From assembly GCA_905221605.1 (NCBI GenBank), contig CAJNDS010000186.1, forward strand, positions 101,001 to 165,000: a stretch of 64,000 nt of DNA. The letters are read 5' to 3'. Positions 42,361 through 52,347 of the stretch are shown here, in pieces. The notes beneath the pieces are model-generated. The model was not told the origin of the DNA and ran no database searches. It saw only the letters and a list, made by a program, of their open reading frames with translations. Position 1 is the first letter of the stretch. Each line of letters starts with the position of its first letter. This DNA is from Symbiodinium natans (taxonomy: Eukaryota > Sar > Dinophyceae > Suessiales > Symbiodiniaceae). Made by a program: the position numbers and the translations under genes.

Positions 42361-42980
42361 ATTTATAGCTACCCTCCTGAGTGCAGGCAAGTATTTAGGC
42401 CTCTCATGTTCCAAGCTGCTGCTCTTGCCTTTGCCTTCGGCGGCCTTCACAAAAAAAGGGGGGAGGTGAATTGAGGCATCAAGGTTGAGTAACAAGGGGT
42501 TTACCCTAAACCCTCAACCCTCAACCCCCAACCCCTAACCCCCGAAACCTGAACGTTCTGTTGCTGTGGCTCCCTTCCAGCCAACCAGTGGGTGGAAGAG
42601 CCTTCTGGTTTTCAAGGGTTAGGGCCTAGGTTTTTTGGGGTTTGCCCATTGTTTTTACAGAAAGCTGTGGCCCGGGTTTGGCGGAGTCTTCTTGTGAAGG
42701 TGCGGCCGCTGCGTCGTGTATCACAGGCTTCGGGCGCACGGGCTAGAACCGTAGCAGTTTTGGACAAAGGAAAGGCGAAGCCGAAGGCGGCGCCAAAGGA
42801 AAGGCGACTTCGAAGAAGGCGCCAGTCGCCAAAGGAAGGGCGAGGCCGAAGAAGGTGCCATAGGGGTACCTGGTTCCCTCAATCCCTACCAAGAACCAGT
42901 AAGATTTTGATCTGGACAACCTAAACGCCAGACCCAAAACACCCTAGACAAAGACCCTAAACCCTACCGAAATGAAGAAG

Positions 42981-43061
42981 GACGAGGAGTGCCCCGTGGT
43001 TTGCACGGGGAAGCAGAAGAAGTGCTGGATCACGGACCCTTGGCTTCAATCCGGGGGCAGG
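42981..43061 (+). CDS. Exon candidate, full B module
   Basis: Acceptor AAGAAG, DEECPVVCTGKQKKCWITDP then WLQSGGR; donor GTTTAGGG. CPVVC...KCW. Phase 0 both ends. Confidence 0.8.
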
Positions 43062-43142
43062 GTTTAGGGTTTGGGGTTTAGGGCTTAGGGTTTTTCGCTA
43101 CGGTTTAAAGATTTAGTAGGGGTTTCGAGCTTCTAAAGCAAG

Positions 43143-43196
43143 GACTTCACTCAGACGGAGGAGTACATCAGCGACCGCGAGATCTGCGTGGCCGAG
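43143..43196 (+). CDS. Exon candidate, full C module
   Basis: Acceptor GCAAG, DFTQTEEYISDREICVAE; probable GA donor. With 41523 and 42981 it makes one complete A-B-C unit over three exons. Confidence 0.75.
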
Positions 43197-43363
43197 GACC
43201 CCCTAAAGCCTAAATCCTACCTGGAGCTTCGTTAACCCATGATTTTGAGGGTTGTGCCCAATATGTACAGGGTTAGAACCAATTCTTTTGTAAGGTTTGT
43301 GTGAATATTCCTGAGAAAGGGAGCTGGGGGGGAGCGCACGGGCTCCACCCCAGCGTTATGATT

Positions 43364-43691
43364 CTAAACCCTAAACCCTAAACCCTAAACCCTAAACCCT
43401 AAACCCTAAACCCTAAACCCTAAACCCTAAACCCTAAACCCTAAACCCTAAACCCTAAACCCTAAACCCTAAGGTTTGGGGATTCAGTGTTCTGGGGTTT
43501 GGCGTGTCGGGTTTGCATCGTCCAAGGCCGGGAGTCCACAGGGTGTGAGGTCGAGCCCCTCCCTGCAAAACCTTACTAGGGGGTTTAGGGTTTAGGGTTT
43601 AGGGTTTAGGGTTTAGGGTTTAGGGTTTAGGGTTTAGGGTTTAGGGTTTAGGGTTTAGGGTTTAGGGTTTAGGGTTTAGGGTTTAGGGTTT
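43364..43691. repeat. Facing CCCTAAA and TTTAGGG arrays
   Basis: C-strand array 43364-43470 and G-strand array 43579-43691 separated by about 110 bp, all within one intron; a potential long hairpin. Confidence 0.95.
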
Positions 43692-43859
43692 ATAGAAATT
43701 GTATAGGGTTTGGGTCCCAATAACGTTTTGAACGAAACGTTTTGAACGAAACGTTTTGTTTTTTGGAACTCATTTTTAATTTTTGGGAGGGGGGGCAGGG
43801 GAGGGCTGGAGGGGGGGGGGGAAGGGAAGGGGGGGAGGAGCCAATTTTGGGCTCCGCAA

Positions 43860-44310
43860 CCAAAGTTGGCTTGGGGAGCAATTTCGGCTTTGGGGGCCAA
43901 TTTTGGGCTATGGAACCAATTTTGGGCTTTAGGGGCCAATTTTGGGCTCTGGGAGCCAGTTTTGGGCTACGGAAGCCAATTTTTTTGCTTGGGAGGCAAT
44001 TTTATAGGCTTTGGAGACAACTTTGGGCTTTGCGGGGCTAATTTTGGGCTTTGGAGTCAATTTTGGGCTCTGGGAGGCCATTTTGGGGGCAAATTTTTGC
44101 AATTTTGGGCTGAGCCAATTTTGGGCTCCCGGACCCAATTTGGGCTCCGAAGCCCCAAATTTTTGGGCTTTGAGGGCCAATTTTGGGCTTTGGGAAGCCC
44201 AATTTTTGGCTTTGGGAAGCGATTTGGGGTTTGGGAGCAATTTTCGGCTTTGGGAAAGCACTTTGCCATTTTTGGGCTTTGGAAGCAAATTTTGAGCGCT
44301 TGCCAGGAGC
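43860..44310. repeat. About 30-bp minisatellite
   Basis: Degenerate unit around CCAATTTTGGGCTTTGGGAG, more than a dozen copies. Long frames on both strands (WALGANFGLW-type; PKP-type) follow from the repeat. Confidence 0.85.
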
Positions 44311-44315
44311 CAATT

Positions 44316-44800
44316 TGGGCTTTGGGAGGGTTTTGGAGGGGTTTTGGGGGTGTTTTGGGGGGGTTTTGGGGGGGTTTTGGGGGTTTTGGGGGGGTTTTGG
44401 GGGGGGGGTTTTGGGGGGGGGTTGGGGGGGTTGTGGGGGGGGTTGGGGAAGGGTTTGGGGGGTTTTGGGGGGTTTTTGGGGGGTTTTGGTTTTTGGGTTT
44501 TTTTTTTGTGGGGGGTTTGGGGGGGGGGGTTTGGATGGGTTTTGGGGGGGATTTTGGATGGGTTTTGGATGGGATGGGTTTGGGGGGGTTTTGAGGGGGG
44601 TTTGGGGGGGTGGGTTTTGGGGGAGTTTTTGGGGGTTTTGGGGGTTTGGGGTGGTTTTGGGGGGTTTTGGGGGTTTTGGGAGGGGTTTTGGGGGGGTTTT
44701 GGGGGGTTTTGGGGGGTTTTGGGGGGTTTTGGGCGGGTGGTTTGGGAGGGGGGGGGTTTGGGTGGGGTGGTTTGGGTGTTGGGGGGTTTGTGGGAGGGGC
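44316..44800. repeat. G-rich (TTTTGGGGG)n tract
   Basis: Nearly 500 bp of G/T with runs of 5-9 G, strongly strand-asymmetric; high G-quadruplex potential. No gene. Confidence 0.95.
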
Positions 44801-45272
44801 CAGGGCCTCACACGGTCTAATTTGGGACCTCTCGTTGGAGGGTCGAGTTTCGGGCCTCATTTGTGGGCTTGACGTGTAGCCTAAGTTGGCCCCAGAGGTT
44901 TAAGTAAATTGAGCGTTTGGTCTCCCAGGCGCTTTGGATTAATTTACTTAAACTCTGTATGTCAGCTGTTTAGACAAATATCTTGAACATTCAGAATGAT
45001 ACCACATACAATTTCTATTTATTTTGTCTTGAGGGTTTAGGGTTTAGGGTTTAGGGTTTAGGGTTTAGGGTTTAGGGTTTAGGGCAAACTCGGAACCAAA
45101 AAACCCTGAACCCTGTGCGCGTAGACCCGAAGCCCTAGAACCTTGGTGCTGCTTGCCCCTAAACCCAATACCCCTAAACCCCAAGCCCCAAGCCCCAAAC
45201 CCTAAGCACTAAGCACTAAACCCTAAACCCTAGACCCTAGACCCTAGACCCTAAACCCTCAACCATCGGCAG

Positions 45273-45358
45273 GATGAGACGTGCCCTTGTGGGCAGAACA
45301 CCCAGCGATGCCCTGGTTCGGACACCTGCCTCCTGCCCTCGGAGGCTCCCACTTGTGG
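45273..45358 (+). CDS. Exon candidate, A-type module
   Basis: Acceptor GGCAG, DETCPCGQNTQRCPGSDTCL then LPSEAPTC and two bases; donor GTTCAG. Phase 2 exit confirmed by 45824. Confidence 0.75.
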
Positions 45359-45362
45359 GTTC

Positions 45363-45484
45363 AGATTTAGGGTTTAGGGTTTAGGGTTTAGGGTTAGGGT
45401 TTAGGGTTTAGGGTTTAGGGTTTAGGGTTTAGGGTTTAGGGTTTAGGGTTTAGGGTTTAGGGTTTAGGGTTTAGGGTTTAGGGT
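45363..45484. repeat. TTTAGGG telomere-like array
   Basis: About 17 units starting just after the exon. Confidence 0.97.
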
Positions 45485-45823
45485 AAGCTGCACCAAGGTT
45501 GTATAGTTTCGGGCTTCGGGGTTCCCAGTTCCCAGACTCAGGATTCGAGTCGTTACAGGGCCCTCTTTTTGGAAGGAAGTGCTGTGCTTGAACGAAATAT
45601 GTTGGGCTGAGGGTTTCAGCACTTGAAGGTTCACCGGCTGAATAGGTAAGCCAGAGACTCCTAAACCGCCCACTCACCCCCCTCGCGAAAAAACACAGTA
45701 AACGAGAAAACGAAAAACCTAAGTAGCCAAGACATAAAGACCAAACAGAGCTCAAACCCAATCAGCACGAACAAGCAGCAAACACAGAAGCGGGCTCCTA
45801 CGCCAAGAGCCACCGGAGGCCAG

Positions 45824-45901
45824 TTTGGTGTGCCCTTGCGACGCCTCCGAGAAGCAGTGCAACGTCGTGGACTATACCTCCTCGGGGAAGCAGAGCAACT
45901 T
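45824..45901 (+). CDS. Exon candidate, CPCD module
   Basis: Acceptor GGCCAG then T|TTG: LVCPCDASEKQCNVVDYTSS then GKQSN; donor GTTGTT. Phase 2 both ends. Confidence 0.7.
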
Positions 45902-45913
45902 GTTGTTTTTTGG

Positions 45914-46086
45914 GTTTAGGGGTTTAGGGGTTTACGGGTTTAGGGTTTTAGGGGTTTCGGGGTTTAGGGGTTTAGGGGTTTAGGGGTTTAGGGTTTAGGG
46001 GTTTAGGGGTTTAGGGGTTTAGGGGTTTAGGGGTTTAGGGGTTTAGGGGTTTAGGGGTTTAGGGGTTTAGGGGTTTAGGGGTTTAG
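45914..46086. repeat. TTTAGGGG octamer array
   Basis: About 20 units of eight bases instead of seven, a distinct variant shared with 51308-51530. Confidence 0.95.
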
Positions 46087-46095
46087 GTCTACAAG

Positions 46096-46155
46096 GTGGG
46101 CCCGTGGACAGCGCTCCTTGGGTTTGACAGGAGAAGTGCGAGACATGCGCTGTGA
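46096..46155 (+). CDS. Possible exon, frame uncertain
   Basis: Island after ACAAG ending at GTGAGC. One frame from 46131 reads EKCETCA (C-type). Another, from 46096 and in phase with the previous exon, reads WARGQRSLGLTGEVRDMR. Confidence 0.4.
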   Translation: MGPWTALLGFDRRSARHAL

Positions 46156-46269
46156 GCGGGGGCCTCGCAGGAGCCGATTGATTAGGGTTTAGGATTTAGG
46201 GTTTAGGGTTTAGGGCTTAGGGTTTAGGACTCTAACACTTTAAGAGCCAACCTGGTGGGGGGGGGTTGG

Positions 46270-46860
46270 GCTTAGTTTCTCCATGTCTATTTGCTGTTTC
46301 TTCTTTGTTGTTATCATTCTTTTGTCGCAGCATTACTACAACCGTTATGTCTTGCTGTGAATACACTTGCTTTCCTTGCGATGTGTTACCGTTATTTCTT
46401 GCTGTTGATATACTTGTTTTTCTTGCCATGTTTACTACGATCATCACTATTGCTAGTAGTACTGCTACTGTTGCTGCTTCTATTCTGCCGTGTTGTGATT
46501 CCACTACTGTTCTTACGATCACAATTGTATTTCTATTAATTATTATCGCTATGATTACTATTACTTTTACTATTGCGAGTACAATCAACATTTCCGTTAC
46601 CATTGCCGTTACCATCACCATGATCATTGCCATTTCCATTACTATTACTTTCACTTTGGTGTTGCTACATGGTTAAAACTTATACTATTAATATTATCAT
46701 GACTGCAGATACTGTTGCTCCTCGTACTACTTCTCTTACTGTTATTACCATGAGTGCTATTCTCACTACCAAAATGTTATTAGAACTATTACTTGCATCA
46801 TTACTGCTTTTCGTGTTTAACGAGCATTTCCATGATTGCATGGCTACCCATGAGTATTGC
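46270..46860. repeat. Imperfect trinucleotide-rich tract
   Basis: ATT/ACT/TAC/GCT triplet-like sequence inside the intron. It opens frames on both strands (hydrophobic on +, Ile/Val/Met-rich on -) that do not look like a real protein. Confidence 0.6.
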
Positions 46861-46886
46861 GATTACTTTCACGAAGAGCCAGTAAG

Positions 46887-47168
46887 GCAACATCAGCGTC
46901 CAGTGCATCAACAAGGGCGCCAAGTGCCCCTGCGGCTCAAACTCCCTGACGTGCCCGGATCCCAACGACGCGGAGGAGAACATCTGCCGGCCCAAGTACA
47001 GTGGCACCGTTCTCAACAGCTGCCCAAAGGCCTGCACGCCGGAACAGGAGACCGCTGGCAACAGGACCTGTATCCAGACGCACCTCACAGGTGAGGGCGC
47101 ATTCCGCTCCGAGAGCATCAGCTGCGTGAAGCCAACAAACTGCATCGCTGGAGACTCGGATTTTCCCG
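46887..47168 (+). CDS. Long exon carrying a complete A-B-C unit
   Basis: Acceptor AGTAAG, two bases, then 93 codons. NISVQCINKGAKCPCGSNSL is the A part; LNSCPKACTPEQETAGNRTC the B part; GAFRSESISCVKPTNC the C part, ending FP and one base before GTTAGT. High GC at third positions. It fixes the order of the modules that other repeats split over two or three exons. A GTGAGG inside (47091) could be an alternative donor, but coding continues beyond it. Sequon NRT. Confidence 0.85.
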
Positions 47169-47271
47169 GTTAGTGGCGGCCTCTTTTCTTCTTTTGGAAT
47201 ACCGTTCGGTTACCCCTCTAATCCCCCCCCTTGAAGTTACCCCTTCTTTTGCTCTACTACTGGGAACCGAG

Positions 47272-47330
47272 GAGAGAACATGCAGAAGTGCCCCTCGGGC
47301 ACCCACATCCCTGCCTGGAAGCAGTGCAAG
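47272..47330 (+). CDS. Exon candidate, last Cys-type exon
   Basis: Acceptor ACCGAG, two bases, ENMQKCPSGTHIPAWKQCK; GA donor, otherwise an in-frame TGA follows at 47343. Phase 1 in fits 46887. If there is no splice here, this would be the C-terminus of the Cys-rich protein. Confidence 0.65.
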
Positions 47331-47485
47331 GACCCCCCGCCTTGAAAGACTCGAGATGCCTTAAAACCCTACCACCCTAAACCCTAAACCCTAAACCCTA
47401 AACCCTAAACCCCAAACCCCAAACCCCAAACCCCCAAACCCCCCAACCCTAACTGGACCCCCACACCCAGACTTCAGCCCCCAAG

Positions 47486-47567
47486 AAGAGGACCTCTAAA
47501 CCCTGAACCCTAAGCCCTAAACCCTAAACCCTAAACCCTAAACCCTAAACCCTAAAGAGGACCTCTA
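47486..47567. repeat. CCCTAAA array bounded by 13-bp direct repeats of an exon start
   Basis: AAGAGGACCTCTA at 47486-47498 and 47555-47567; between them 56 bp of heptamers. Confidence 0.85.
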
Positions 47568-47628
47568 CGGCACCGGCGGAAGCAACGCCTCCGCCATTGG
47601 CAGCGGCCAGAAGCTCGGCTGGCCCTTG
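47560..47628 (+). CDS. Exon candidate, Gly/Ser-rich segment
   Basis: Acceptor AAAGAG, DLYGTGGSNASAIGSGQKLG then WPL. Composition shift: no Cys. NAS sequon. The donor is uncertain (GA at 47629 keeps phase 0). Confidence 0.6.
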
Positions 47629-47711
47629 GAGAGACGTTGACTTTTCCTTTCCTTAGTAGGGTTTAGGGTTTAGGGTGTTTAAGGGTTTAGGGTTTAGGGT
47701 TTAGGGGTTCA

Positions 47712-47816
47712 CTTTGGTAGCTGAATGAGTACACTTTAGACTTTTTGGGGATTTCTATAATCCCCTGTAGAACTGAAAGTGTACACTTTTCGGGGGCTTA
47801 TGAACTCAGCAACTAA
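47712..47816. repeat. MITE-like element, family M3, copy 2
   Basis: CTTTGGTAGCTGAATGAGTA ... GAACTGAAAGTGTACA ... TGAACTCAGCAACTAAG; clear match to 34511-34617. Confidence 0.65.
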
Positions 47817-47970
47817 GTTTCAGTGGATTCTTAAGAGGATCTTAGGCTATAGGATGTACGAGCCCTATAGAGCCTTGAGCAAGCCCTAAACCCCCAAAAC
47901 CCTAAGCCCTAAACCCCCAAACCCGAAGCCCCAAACCCCAAACCCCCAAAACCCGAAGCCCTCCATCCCT

Positions 47971-48156
47971 AGGAAGCAGACCTCCAAAGTTACCCTAAAC
48001 CCTAAACCCTAAACCCTAAACCCTAAACCCTAAACCCTAAACCCTAAACCCTAAACCCTAAACCCTAAACCCTAAAAACCCTAAACCCTAAACAAACCCT
48101 AAACCCTAAACCCTAAACCTACAACCCCCCCCCCCCCCCCCCACCAGGAAGCAGAC
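47971..48156. repeat. CCCTAAA array bounded by direct repeats of an acceptor site
   Basis: AGGAAGCAGAC at 47971-47981 and 48146-48156, the second being the acceptor and first codons of the next exon. Between them lies CCCTAAA (47994-48120) plus poly-C. Confidence 0.85.
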
Positions 48157-48244
48157 AGTCCAAGTGATCTTGGTGCTGGATTCGGTGGCGGAGGGAGCAA
48201 TTTGGGCATGGTCGAAGACGCGCGAGTGGTCGTGAACGGCGAGG
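48148..48244 (+). CDS. Exon candidate, Gly-rich segment
   Basis: Acceptor CACCAG, EADSPSDLGAGFGGGGSNLG then MVEDARVVVNGE; donor GTCCACC, or GA at 48257. Phase 1 exit matches 49431. Confidence 0.65.
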
Positions 48245-48360
48245 GTCCACCTTCCTGAGGTTCGGGGCAATTAGGGGTTCAGGGGTAGGGTTTATTAGTT
48301 TGTTTTTTGTTTTGTAAATTTTGGGGTTTAGGGTGTGGGCTTTGGGGGTTTCCTTTTTTT

Positions 48361-48490
48361 TGTGTGTGTGTGTGTGTGTGGTGTGGTGTGTGTGGTTGTG
48401 TGTACGTGGTGGTGTGTGTGTGGTGTGTGTGTGTGTGTGTGGGTGTGTGTGTGTGTGGTGTGTGTGTGTGTGTGTGTGTGTGTGTGGTGA

Positions 48491-48522
<32 letters not shown>

Positions 48523-48527
48523 TGTGT

Positions 48528-48606
<79 letters not shown>

Positions 48607-48824
48607 TGTGATGTGTGTGCGGCGTGTGACGTTCGTGTGCGTGTGTGCGTGTGTGAGTGTGTGAGTGTGTGCGTGTGTGCGTGTGTGCGTCGAGTGTGCG
48701 GTGTGGTGTGTGCGTGTGTGCGTGTGGCGTGTGTGTGCGTGTGGCTGTGTGTGAGTGTGTGAGTGTGTGGGGGCGTGTGCGCGTTTGGGAGCGTGTGTGC
48801 GTAGTGCGCGTGTGTGCGTGTGCG

Positions 48825-48885
<61 letters not shown>

Positions 48886-48895
48886 TCGTGTGGCT
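48361..48895. repeat. (TG)n microsatellite
   Basis: About 530 bp, TG with GG, GC and GA interruptions; the complementary orientation of the CA tract at 54764. Confidence 0.97.
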
Positions 48896-49430
48896 GTGTG
48901 TGTGTCTCTGTTGTGGTGTTTTTTGGGGGGGTGTAGTGTTTCAGGGTTTTTAGGGTGGGTTTCATGGTTACGGACTATGAGTTGGGGAGGTGGGGGCGTG
49001 CGATTTATGGGGGTACGCTAGGCGGAGGGAGGGTTTGCAGCTTTAGTGATCTCACTCAGGGTTTGCTGTTTCGGGCTGATAAAAAATCCCTTCGCGTCGC
49101 ACCCAAGATGCACTTAACGCGAGGGGTGTAGGGTTGGGAGTTTGGGTTTAGGGTTTGTAGGTTTAGGGTGGGCAAGCGGGCCATTCCCATTGACCCGCCG
49201 GCACCTCTCTCTCATGTCTTCCACGGGTCGATGTGCATGCGCATTGAGGTTTCTGCGCCCTTATTGAACTTCTAAACTATAAGGAACCCGTTTCCAGTCA
49301 AAACCAAACCAAAATAGCCAATAAGCAGGGGACTAGATGCTGTTAAGCCCTATTAAGTCCCACCCTAAGCCCTAAACCCCAAGCCCGCGAAACCCTAAGT
49401 CGGGGCCTTTACCTAAACACTCCTCCACAG

Positions 49431-49472
49431 CATGCTCGGAGGCGAAGACCTCCATCACCTTCAAGCAGCACC
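49431..49472 (+). CDS. Exon candidate
   Basis: Acceptor CTCCACAG, two bases, CSEAKTSITFKQH plus one base; donor GTGGTT. Phase 1 both ends. Confidence 0.6.
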
Positions 49473-50241
49473 GTGGTTGAGGTTCTGGGTTTTCGGTTTA
49501 TATAGGGTACCCAAACCCTGAAATCCTACACCATGAACCCGAAACCCCAAACCCTAAACCCTAAACCTAAAACCATGTTTTGTCCCAGAACCCCAATCTG
49601 AAACCTTCCTATTCTTTGTTTGAGGTTTCAAGCCTCATCAAGCGAAGAAGGGCACCGCTATGAATCAGTACTGCTGTTGCCATGTATCATTTCGATCAGA
49701 GCTATATGTCCTATACTACTTTTATGGCGATTCTTCTCGTTTGTTACATTTCTTTATCATCACGGTTTGTTGTTATTTTGGCTGTTAATGTTTCTACCTC
49801 CTGTTTCTGGGAAGCCCTTCAGCGTAGGTCGAGAGTGCTTAAGAGCCGTGGAGGCCCCTTAGACCTAAAGCCTCCAAAACGGTTTAGGGTGTAGGGGTCG
49901 AGGGGGGGTTTAGGGTTTAGGGTTTAGGGTTTAGGGCTTAGGGCTTAGGGTTTAGGATTGAAAGTAGCCTGGATACAGGAAAGCCCCTAATTAGAGCCCC
50001 CGCAGAACTGAAACCCAACGCCCCATGCGCCTTCGGGAGCGCTCTACGTGTTTTCGCATGTGCGGGTTTCATCGGGTTCAGGTTGGCCAGCGCTTCGGAG
50101 TTTTGGCGAGACAGCCACTCTAAAGCCCCTAGGCCCTACTGTAAGCCCTAAACGCTAAATCCTAAACCCTAAACCCTAGCCCTAAACCCTAACCCTACAA
50201 CTCCCCCCCCCCCCCCGCGCCCCGAAACGCAAGGAACAAAG

Positions 50242-50329
50242 GAACCTCGGTGCAGTCGCGGCGCCTCAGCCGTCGAGCCACCACCGCCACCACCGGCGCG
50301 GTCGTTACGCCCCTGGCCCGGAATTTGTG
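50242..50329 (+). CDS. Exon candidate, Thr/Ala-rich segment
   Basis: Acceptor CAAAG, two bases, TSVQSRRLSRRATTATTGAV then VTPLARNL; donor GTTTGGGG. Confidence 0.5.
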
Positions 50330-50557
50330 GTTTGGGGTGCAGGGTTTGGGGTTTAGGGTTAGGGTTTAGGGTTTAGGGTTTGGGGTTTGGGGTTTAGGGT
50401 TTAGGGTTTAGGGTTTAGGGTTTAGGGGTTTAGGGTTTAGGGTTTGGGTTTGGGTTTGGGGGGTTGGGAGGGTTGCTAGAAGGGCCTAAGCCCCACATCC
50501 TAAGCCACCCTAAACCCTAAACCCCAAACCCTAACCCTAAACCCACTGAGGCTTGAG

Positions 50558-50635
50558 ATCCAGAACGAAGGACCTGCGGCTGTGGCTCCCGTGGACGTCG
50601 CCCAGGAGTTGCAGAAGCAGGCTATCCAACAAGGG
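50558..50635 (+). CDS. Exon candidate, Ala/Gln-rich segment
   Basis: Acceptor CTTGAG, IQNEGPAAVAPVDVAQELQK then QAIQQG; GC donor then TTTTAGGG. Phase 0 exit fits 51142. Confidence 0.6.
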
Positions 50636-50705
50636 GCTTTTAGGGTTTTAGGGGTTTTAGGGTTTAGGGTTTTAGGGGTTTCAGGGTTTAGGGTTGAGGG
50701 TTTAG

Positions 50706-50814
50706 GGTAGGGATTTCCCCCCTGTGACGTGCTACAGTAACAGTTAATGGGGATTATAGTACCCCCGATTATCGTCCCTGTTAAGTACTTTTAGTACAAG
50801 GGGGAACATCCCAA
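50706..50814. repeat. MITE-like element, family M1
   Basis: Right end GTACAAGGGGGAACATCCCAA; left end degenerate (GGGATTTCCCCCCTG). Confidence 0.6.
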
Positions 50815-51141
50815 GTTCACGGGTTTAGGGGCTTAGGGGTTTGCTGGCTGCGAAATGGAGGGACTTCTCAGAGAACGCCTGCTCCGAAAATGGCGGGCGG
50901 GGGCCTGGCAGGTCGGGGAATTGATCAGGAAAAACACAAATGGCTCGGATCGGAAAATTCCATTATTGTGGACCCGGTCAGCACACATTCTAAGTTCCTT
51001 TTAGCGCCCTAAACCCTATAAACACTGAAACCTGTTGTCTGAGCAGGGCCCCAAGGCTCGCCCTAAACCCTAACCCTAAAGTGGGTTTAGGGTTTAGGGT
51101 TTAGGGTTTAGGGTCCCTAAGCCCAACCTAAGCCTAGCGAG

Positions 51142-51225
51142 GTGAAGAGCAGCAGCGCCGGCGTCATGAAAGCCCTGACACGGCTCGGCAACGTGAACAC
51201 CAAGGCCGCCAGTCGATGTTGCAGG
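51142..51225 (+). CDS. Exon candidate, Ser/Ala/Thr-rich segment
   Basis: Acceptor AGCGAG, VKSSSAGVMKALTRLGNVNT then KAASRCCR; donor GTTTCAGGG. Phase 0 both ends. Confidence 0.65.
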
Positions 51226-51307
51226 GTTTCAGGGTTTAGGGGTTTTGGGTTTGGGGTTTAGGGCTAGGGCTTAGGGTTTGGGGTTTGGGGCTAGGGTTTA
51301 GGATGTT

Positions 51308-51530
51308 GGGTTTAGGGGTTTAGGGGTTTAGGGGTTTAGGGGTTTAGGGGTTTAGGGGTTTAGGGGTTTAGGGGTTTAGGGGTTTAGGGGTTTAGGGGTT
51401 TAGGGGTTTAGGGGTTTAGGGGTTTAGGGGTTTAGGGGTTTAGGTGTTTAGGGGTTTAGGGGTTTAGGGGTTTAGGGGTTTAGGGGTTTAGGGGTTTAGG
51501 GGTTTAGGGGTTTAGGGGTTTAGGGTTTAA
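51308..51530. repeat. TTTAGGGG octamer array
   Basis: About 27 nearly identical eight-base units. Confidence 0.97.
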
Positions 51531-51618
51531 CGGTTTCAGGGTGTCGGGTTTCAGGGTTTAGGGTTACAGGATTTCAGGGTTTCAGGGTTTCAGGGTTTCA
51601 TCGTTTCAGGGCTTACGG

Positions 51619-51723
51619 TTGGGATGTTCCCCCCTGAACTAACAGTCCTTAATCGGGATTATAGTACCCCCCCCCTACTATAATCCCTACTAAGGACTGT
51701 TAGTATACAGGGGAACATCCCAA
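51619..51723. repeat. MITE-like element, family M1, intact copy
   Basis: TTGGGATGTTCCCCCCTGAA ... TTAGTATACAGGGGAACATCCCAA (ends inverted). Confidence 0.8.
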
Positions 51724-52347
51724 GTTGAGGGGTTTAGGGTTTAGGGGTTTAGGGTTTAGGGGTTTAGGATCTTGGATTTCAGGGTTTGGGGGTTTAGGGG
51801 TTTCGGGTTTAGTGTTGAGGGTCTCAGGGATTAGGGTTTCAGGGTTTAGGGGTTTAGGGGTTTCAGGGTTTCAGGGTTTCAGCGTTTAGGGTTTAGGGTT
51901 TAGGGATTTAGGGTTTGGGTTTATGATTCCAGGGGTTTCGGTTTCATTCCGATTGTAGGAAACACACGACCGCCGCCGGTTTACCCAGTTTCTGATAGGC
52001 TGTTTTTCGAGCTCCATATGGGACTGAACACTTTTTGGTAGCAGGGTTTCTAAAGCCCGAAAAGCTAAACGGGGAACCAGCAAAGCTTAGGGAGCCTTAG
52101 GGAGTAGTGGGGAGTACCCAGGACCCCCCCCCCCCCCTTGGAGAACCCTACAATACAAAGAGTCTCTAAACGTCCCAAAAGCCCTCCAAATGTCCTCCAA
52201 CAGCCCTAAAAGCCCCTAAAAGCCCCTAAAACCCCTAAGATCCCGAAAGCCCCAAACCCCAAACCCTAAACCCTAAACCCTAAACCCTCAACCCCACACC
52301 CTATAGCCCTAAACCCTAAACCCACCTGAAGCCCCTCAATCCAGCAG

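Noticed and set aside
42581-42675. Two micro-exons (NQWVEEPS; SCGP) with good borders
   Set aside because: The A exon 41523 and B exon 42981 already join in phase 0 through AAG|GTCTCC; the micro-exons would break that phase.
43866-44879. 220-270 aa Gly/Trp/Phe-rich (+) and Pro/Lys-rich (-) frames
   Set aside because: Produced by the minisatellite and G/T tract; open on several frames at once, no splice-consistent coding signal.
46232-46676. About 140 aa frames on both strands, hydrophobic on + (possible membrane protein)
   Set aside because: Simple triplet-like sequence opens both strands; it lies in the intron before the strong exon at 46887.
48279-49021. Cys-Val and Thr-His frames
   Set aside because: TG/CA microsatellite artefacts.
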